From assembly GCA_014238825.1 (NCBI GenBank), contig JABAAI010000028.1, positions 1-9,924 of the forward strand: a stretch of 9,924 nt of DNA, given 5' to 3'. Positions 5,864-9,924 of the stretch are shown piece after piece. The stretch's first letter is position 1; every line of letters starts with the position of its first letter. The notes below the pieces were generated by a model, which did not search any database, was not told the origin of the DNA, and saw nothing but the letters and a program-made list of their open reading frames with translations. The translations under genes and the position numbers were made by a program. This DNA comes from Leptospirales bacterium. Its GTDB lineage: Bacteria > Spirochaetota > Leptospiria > Leptospirales > Leptonemataceae.

Positions 5864-7418
5864 TACCACCTCCATCGCATTCAGGACTTTGAGCACTTAG
5901 AGGCGAAGAAGGAAATAAAGGATCGCTTGTATCACTTAATAAAATAAAATCAGTTGCAAAATCATTAGTGTTTTGTTCTTTACAAGTACCATTGCGCTGA
6001 TATATAGATTCATTTTGCAAATCACTAAAATGAACAAAATTAATAATAGACTCATCCAAGATCGATTTTGGGGGCAAAGAAGAACGCACGAGTGCTAGAC
6101 AATAATCACTAGTGATACTGCCGTCCCAAGTCCAATTTGCTCCGATAGTGTTATCTTCACGAGCGATAAGAAAATAACTATGTGCTTTGATTATTTCCAG
6201 AGGCAATGCCTTAAACTCAGTCCATGAATTTTCTAGATTGCATCCACTATCGCGAGCAATATAAAGTCCTCCTAGCGACAATGGAAAAGGATTTGGATTA
6301 TATAAAAGCAGATAATCATTATTAGTTTCATTATTATATTTATTAGCAATTTCTGATATTACTAGACGATGAATTGGCTCTTTTACCTCAATAATATTAG
6401 AATTTTGCCTAGCAGTCGCAAGAGCCTCCCTCAGACCCAACAAATCATGCTTAGAACCACGTATTAGAATAGTACTTCCATCGATTCGATTGAGAACAAA
6501 GTCCCCACTCTTATCAGTTGGAGAAAAAGAGAAAAGAAATATGAAATCCTGTGTGAGAGCTTCTAGATCAGTAAAATATGGACTTGCATCTCCTAAAAGC
6601 TCCTCTGTAATTTCTAAAGATTCCCCTGATACATAAGCAAACAATGGCCCTGAGCTTGCTAAGTGGATGTATTCAGTTCCATTTTCAAAAAATCCTAGCT
6701 GCTTCGTAAAAACTTTCCTTTTTTTACCCAATAAAATATGTTCTTGAATAACTTGATGCATCCCCTCATCTGTATATTCTGGAAAGTAGATCTCTGCTAA
6801 ATCTGCTGCTGTAAAAAGACGCCAAAGATCTAAAGGCGGGTTTTTAGGACCTGTTTGGCGGATTGCCATATTATCTGAATTTAATTGATAGTTAATTTCA
6901 TTTGGAGAGAAGTAGACCTCTGCTGAAATTGATCCTATCTTTTTTAGATATGGAACAGTAACAATAAGCTTGGCCTTAGAAAAAAAACCAGCCTTTATTT
7001 GTTCGAACTGATTTTGAAAATGATGATAAAATGAGATATCTTCTATTTCAATAAAATATAATGGCTCTAGGCTTAAAATAATAAGCACATGCCGCTTATC
7101 AAAAACAAAGAACTCGCGAAAATCAAGAGCCAAAGATGAGATATAAAGAAAAGCATCTCCATTCTTAGCTTCATTCTCATTATCACTTATTGCTTCAGCA
7201 AATGGAATAAAAGTATCTGGTAAGATACCCTTGGGGTTTTGATATTTACTTAGTTTTTTATAAAGTTCTTCGATGCTCTCAAACTTGCCAAATTGATATA
7301 ACTTCTGTCCTGAGTCCGGGTTAATTAGAGAAATACAATTTAGACTTGCCCAAAATCCTAAAAATATAAATAATATTAAAAGGTATTTAGCTATAACTAA
7401 AATTTTTTTATAATTCAT
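5838..7418 (-). CDS. Predicted lipoprotein with C-terminal lamin-tail domain, 526 aa
   Basis: The N-terminus MNYKKILVIAKYLLILFIFL leads to WASLNC, a signal peptide with Cys28 as likely lipidation site. Asn before the Cys is unusual for enterobacteria but fits the relaxed lipobox of spirochaetes. Residues about 30-345 are mixed alpha/beta and match no family I recognise. From about 349 the sequence RLVISEI...DYLLLYNPNPFPLSLGGLYI is typical of the lamin-tail (LTD) immunoglobulin-like fold, running to about 500. It contains Cys393, Cys440 and Cys479, which could form disulfides outside the cytoplasm. In bacteria LTDs are often found fused to or beside secreted or membrane-attached hydrolases and are thought to act as anchoring or binding modules. 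The upstream neighbour is a PLD-type lipoprotein, which supports a partnership. AGGAG lies 9 bases before the ATG. The gene ends 26 bases inside the porin-like gene. Confidence 0.75.
   Translation of the reverse strand: MNYKKILVIAKYLLILFIFLGFWASLNCISLINPDSGQKLYQFGKFESIEELYKKLSKYQNPKGILPDTFIPFAEAISDNENEAKNGDAFLYISSLALDFREFFVFDKRHVLIILSLEPLYFIEIEDISFYHHFQNQFEQIKAGFFSKAKLIVTVPYLKKIGSISAEVYFSPNEINYQLNSDNMAIRQTGPKNPPLDLWRLFTAADLAEIYFPEYTDEGMHQVIQEHILLGKKRKVFTKQLGFFENGTEYIHLASSGPLFAYVSGESLEITEELLGDASPYFTDLEALTQDFIFLFSFSPTDKSGDFVLNRIDGSTILIRGSKHDLLGLREALATARQNSNIIEVKEPIHRLVISEIANKYNNETNNDYLLLYNPNPFPLSLGGLYIARDSGCNLENSWTEFKALPLEIIKAHSYFLIAREDNTIGANWTWDGSITSDYCLALVRSSLPPKSILDESIINFVHFSDLQNESIYQRNGTCKEQNTNDFATDFILLSDTSDPLFPSSPLSAQSPECDGGGNANVSNYE
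5868..5873 (-). promoter_or_regulatory. Perfect GGAGGT ribosome binding site inside the upstream gene
   Basis: Read on the - strand, GGAGGT is followed by GGTA and then ATG at 5863-5861. It lies within the last codons of the lamin-tail gene, in the part encoding its DGGG segment. It favours ATG 5863 over the longest open frame (5896) and over the downstream ATGs at 5845 and 5833. Confidence 0.6.
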
Positions 7419-7427
7419 ATAACTAAA

Positions 7428-7432
7428 CTCCT
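7428..7432 (-). promoter_or_regulatory. Ribosome binding site AGGAG of the lamin-tail gene
   Basis: Read on the - strand, AGGAG is followed by 9 bases and the ATG at 7418-7416. It sits in a 64-base spacer after the PLD gene in which no terminator hairpin is seen, consistent with a shared transcript. Confidence 0.55.
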
Positions 7433-7482
7433 GCTCCCTCTATATCATTACTCGTTCTATTTTCATGAATATATCTTAATTA

Positions 7483-8865
7483 CTATTCGTTATTATCATC
7501 ATTATTATTATCAGCTGGCATTGCTTTTATTAAATCCTCTATATAATATGAGTCCCTATCAATTCGCAATGCTTCTTGATAAAATCCGTATGCCAGAGCG
7601 GGTGCATTTTCTATAATCAAAAAATTTTCATCGTTTGAATTAACTGCATTTTGACTAAAGTTCATCGAGCCTAAAAGTAAATGTTCTTGATCAATTATAA
7701 TAGCCTTATGATGCATTAAGGCTCCGTTGGAACGGCGACACACTTTAAGAAAATCACTTTCTTGAGCAAAGGCAAGGTAACTAGTACCGCTCAAATTATA
7801 AGCCGAACGGAATTGATTATAGTCAATCCAGACCTTTAGATCAAGTTGTGTCTTTTGCTTAACTCTAATAAGCTCATCCATAAAAAGCCTATCACGAAAT
7901 GAAAAGGCCAAAACCCAGATTGAATTCTTCGCCCGCCTAATGAATTCAATAACACGATTCATAGCGTTTTCATAACGGGTACAATAAAGCATAGTTCCAC
8001 TATCATGATTAGAATGTGCATAAATAATCTCACCTTGCCCTCTATTATTTACTTGATAGCAGGCCCTATCTTGACAATCCTGATCAAGACAAAGGCCAGT
8101 ACCAGAAGATGATATTTTCAAACAACTAGCAGAGCATAAGGGGTAATCATAGTTAGAGCGATACTCAATGAAACTATCCTTATATGGAGTAAAGTAAGCA
8201 CTCACCATCATTTCTCCTATTGGATACTTATAGCTTTCCCAATTTAAATTATTACTTTCATATTCTATTCCTCCAATGATCTTGTCATAACCCTCATCTT
8301 TTCTTATCCCATAATAACTAGCATATTGAACTTCAAAATCTCTCAAGAATTCATTGGCCAGCTTAGGACTCTTTAGAATAATAATATGATTAAAATTCAA
8401 ATAAAGTCCATTGCTTAGATTTGTTGATCCAGTAAGTAGATATTTCCTATCTATAATAAAATATTTATTATGCATAATACCACCGTTATTACCGAAGCGC
8501 ACTTCTAAACCGTGTCTTATTAGCTTTTGCCATACGGGTGAAGACTCAGAATCCAGCTCTGAACTTGAACGAACTCTGACACCTCGTCTATGGGCTTGAA
8601 TTAAAGCATCAGCAATTTTATCATTCTCAAAACTGTACAGAGATATCTCTATACTCTCATGAGCATTATCAATCAGCTCTAAGATACTCTGTTCAGTCTT
8701 GATACCATCAAAATTTAAAAATGACAAGTTATCATCATAAAAAACTGAATCTTCACGAAAGATAGTATTCTGGCAGTTAAGGCATATAAAGAGCAGAGAT
8801 ACGTATATGAAAAAGAGAGCCTGTCGCCTGAACTTATTTTGATTCCCCTTTTTTTGACATAGCAT
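7483..8865 (-). CDS. Exported phospholipase D/nuclease-family lipoprotein with two HKD motifs, 460 aa
   Basis: Both halves of a PLD-superfamily active site are intact: H132-x-K134-x4-D139 with GS at 146-147 (HNKYFIIDRKYLLTGSTN), and H385-x-K387-x4-D392 with GS at 399-400 (HHKAIIIDQEHLLLGSMN). The superfamily cleaves or transfers phosphodiester bonds through a phospho-histidine intermediate; members include phospholipases, cardiolipin synthases and Nuc-like nucleases. The repeats are short and lack the membrane helices of cardiolipin synthase, so a phospholipase or nuclease is likelier, but the substrate cannot be read from sequence. The signal segment ends in CLNC with Cys31 as likely lipidated residue, which puts the enzyme outside the cytoplasm. 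Between the halves lies a Cys-rich insert (Cys244, 248, 259, 264, 269). The C-terminus is an Asn/Asp run encoded by ATT/ATC repeats on the + strand. No ribosome binding site is evident before ATG 8865, and a TGA lies in frame 15 bases upstream. Confidence 0.88.
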   Translation of the reverse strand: MLCQKKGNQNKFRRQALFFIYVSLLFICLNCQNTIFREDSVFYDDNLSFLNFDGIKTEQSILELIDNAHESIEISLYSFENDKIADALIQAHRRGVRVRSSSELDSESSPVWQKLIRHGLEVRFGNNGGIMHNKYFIIDRKYLLTGSTNLSNGLYLNFNHIIILKSPKLANEFLRDFEVQYASYYGIRKDEGYDKIIGGIEYESNNLNWESYKYPIGEMMVSAYFTPYKDSFIEYRSNYDYPLCSASCLKISSSGTGLCLDQDCQDRACYQVNNRGQGEIIYAHSNHDSGTMLYCTRYENAMNRVIEFIRRAKNSIWVLAFSFRDRLFMDELIRVKQKTQLDLKVWIDYNQFRSAYNLSGTSYLAFAQESDFLKVCRRSNGALMHHKAIIIDQEHLLLGSMNFSQNAVNSNDENFLIIENAPALAYGFYQEALRIDRDSYYIEDLIKAMPADNNNDDNNE

Positions 8866-8931
8866 ATAAGCTATGGGTCAATCAAGAGTAATTTGTTGCT
8901 TAATAATTTAGATATAAGCAGTAAAATAAGT

Positions 8932-9924
8932 CTAAATCTTAGGGACCCATTTACCACTAGCAAGAATACGTATCTTAGAGTTTTTCTTGGAACTAGCATT
9001 TCTTATAACAGAACATTGAAGCTCACCACCTAAGGCCATATTATAAGCGCCAGAACCATTCACTCTAAAATCAGGAGCAAGACCTAAAAAAGATATATTT
9101 ACTTCAATACCACTAGTTGTCTTACGAAGAGAGTACTTATCTAGATACAAGCTATCAACTTTAGAGTCACCAGAATATGAAATGGCTCTCATCACTTCTT
9201 TATCAGCAAGAATCAATTTACTTGTTTCTATCTTTAGATAGCTATAGGACCTACGCAAAATATCTCCTGCCAAGACACCATAACCGTCAAAACGATATTC
9301 TAAAAAAAGTTCTTCTGGTGGATCTTGAGAAGAGGTTATGAACGAAAATGGATTTTCGTTTTTCTTTATAGAAATTTTTGTATCAATATCATGCTTAGGC
9401 AAGCTCCCTTGAAAATACATTGCATAACGGAAATCAGCAGAGAAATTCTCTTGTCTAGTTTCCGCAGACTTTTCTAATTCAACTCGTAAATGATTAGCAT
9501 TAGCAGTTACACTAAAAAAAAGATTTTTAGGAAATGGATAAGTAGCCTGCACCTTGCTTAAAGTAAGTTTTGCTTTTAACTTAAGACCAGCTAAAATATT
9601 CAAATAAAGATTGTTTTTAATAAATTCATTTTTAGATACTTCTAGATTTTTACGGATATGAAGAACTTTCCCTTGCTCTTGCATAGCACTATAGCCCTCT
9701 TTTATTTGTTTCATAAGATAAGATAAAGGAAGTTTTTCTAGAACTGCCTGCAAATCCCAATTACTTTCCCATCGCAAGCCATTATTATGAATTTGAAAGC
9801 GTAACTCTGCCTCACCTTTTAATTCTATATTTGACTTTTGCCAATAAATAGAACTAGATAAACTAGTTTTTGAAGCATTAGATTTTTTTTGAAATACCAT
9901 TTCCTTGATATTAATGTCACTTTG
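8932..9924 (-). CDS. 3' part of a large beta-rich protein, possibly AsmA-like; runs off the window
   Basis: The frame is open to the right edge: eight more sense codons precede the first ATG at 9900, so that ATG is probably internal and the gene incomplete at its 5' end. The visible 330 residues end in GKWVPKI. They contain repeated amphipathic beta stretches such as NLYLNILAGLKLKAKLTL and IEVNISFLGLAPDFRVNGSG and no obvious catalytic motif. Long repetitive beta-rich C-terminal parts of this kind are seen in AsmA/TamB-type envelope proteins and in GspN-like type II secretion proteins. The resemblance is only general and I do not claim membership. The gene reads toward the PLD lipoprotein gene, 66 bases away, with no terminator-like hairpin between, so it probably heads or belongs to the same operon. 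A periplasmic location is likely but unproven because the N-terminus is missing. Confidence 0.6.
   Translation of the reverse strand, partial: QSDINIKEMVFQKKSNASKTSLSSSIYWQKSNIELKGEAELRFQIHNNGLRWESNWDLQAVLEKLPLSYLMKQIKEGYSAMQEQGKVLHIRKNLEVSKNEFIKNNLYLNILAGLKLKAKLTLSKVQATYPFPKNLFFSVTANANHLRVELEKSAETRQENFSADFRYAMYFQGSLPKHDIDTKISIKKNENPFSFITSSQDPPEELFLEYRFDGYGVLAGDILRRSYSYLKIETSKLILADKEVMRAISYSGDSKVDSLYLDKYSLRKTTSGIEVNISFLGLAPDFRVNGSGAYNMALGGELQCSVIRNASSKKNSKIRILASGKWVPKI

Noticed and set aside
7488..7512. ATT/ATC trinucleotide repeat at the end of the PLD gene
   Set aside because: It encodes the Asn/Asp tail. Slippage in units of three would only change tail length, so it is not evidence of a phase-variation switch.
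7483..8865. Cardiolipin synthase
   Set aside because: It has two HKD motifs but lacks the N-terminal pair of membrane helices and has a lipoprotein-type signal instead.
8858..8875. Small inverted repeat around the start of the PLD gene (CATAGC...GCTATG)
   Set aside because: Six base pairs of AT-rich stem around the ATG is near what chance gives in this composition, so no regulatory claim is made.

Overview
The window is AT-rich (roughly one third G+C by eye) and comes from a diderm bacterium. Evidence for an outer membrane is one small beta-barrel-like protein ending in Phe, one larger porin-like protein with a signal peptide, and two predicted lipoproteins with a relaxed 'LNC' lipobox. The relaxed lipobox, low G+C and gene types are compatible with a spirochaete, perhaps of the Leptospira lineage. 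That assignment is inference; there is no rRNA or other taxonomic marker here.

Layout. Positions 1-4165 read on the + strand. A perfect long inverted repeat (7-45) sits directly before the strong ribosome binding site of a secreted 337-residue predicted outer-membrane protein (62-1075). Two further perfect hairpins (1134-1163 and 1182-1209) follow it. Next is an 886-residue biotin-carboxylase/biotinyl-carrier fusion (1297-3957). Its last bases overlap a 73-residue BFD-type [2Fe-2S] protein (3944-4165). A degenerate inverted repeat covering the stop codons of two converging genes (4163-4193) separates this half from the next.

Positions 4187-9924 read on the - strand and look like one operon. 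In transcription order it holds: the 3' part of a large beta-rich protein, possibly AsmA-like, that runs off the right edge (8932-9924); a predicted lipoprotein with two intact HKD phospholipase D/nuclease motifs (7483-8865); a predicted lipoprotein with a C-terminal lamin-tail domain (5838-7418); and a porin-like protein whose start overlaps the lamin-tail gene (4187-5863).

How the genes may work together. The biotin carboxylase fusion has a conserved catalytic core and biotin lysine but no carboxyltransferase next to it, so its acyl or keto acceptor must be handled by a protein encoded elsewhere. The tight overlap with the BFD protein suggests co-translation. The - strand cluster appears to be an envelope module: an exported PLD-fold hydrolase, a lamin-tail lipoprotein that may scaffold or anchor it, and a porin-like barrel. 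This is the part most likely to represent a poorly described system. No tRNA, rRNA, CRISPR array, transposase or integrase was seen.
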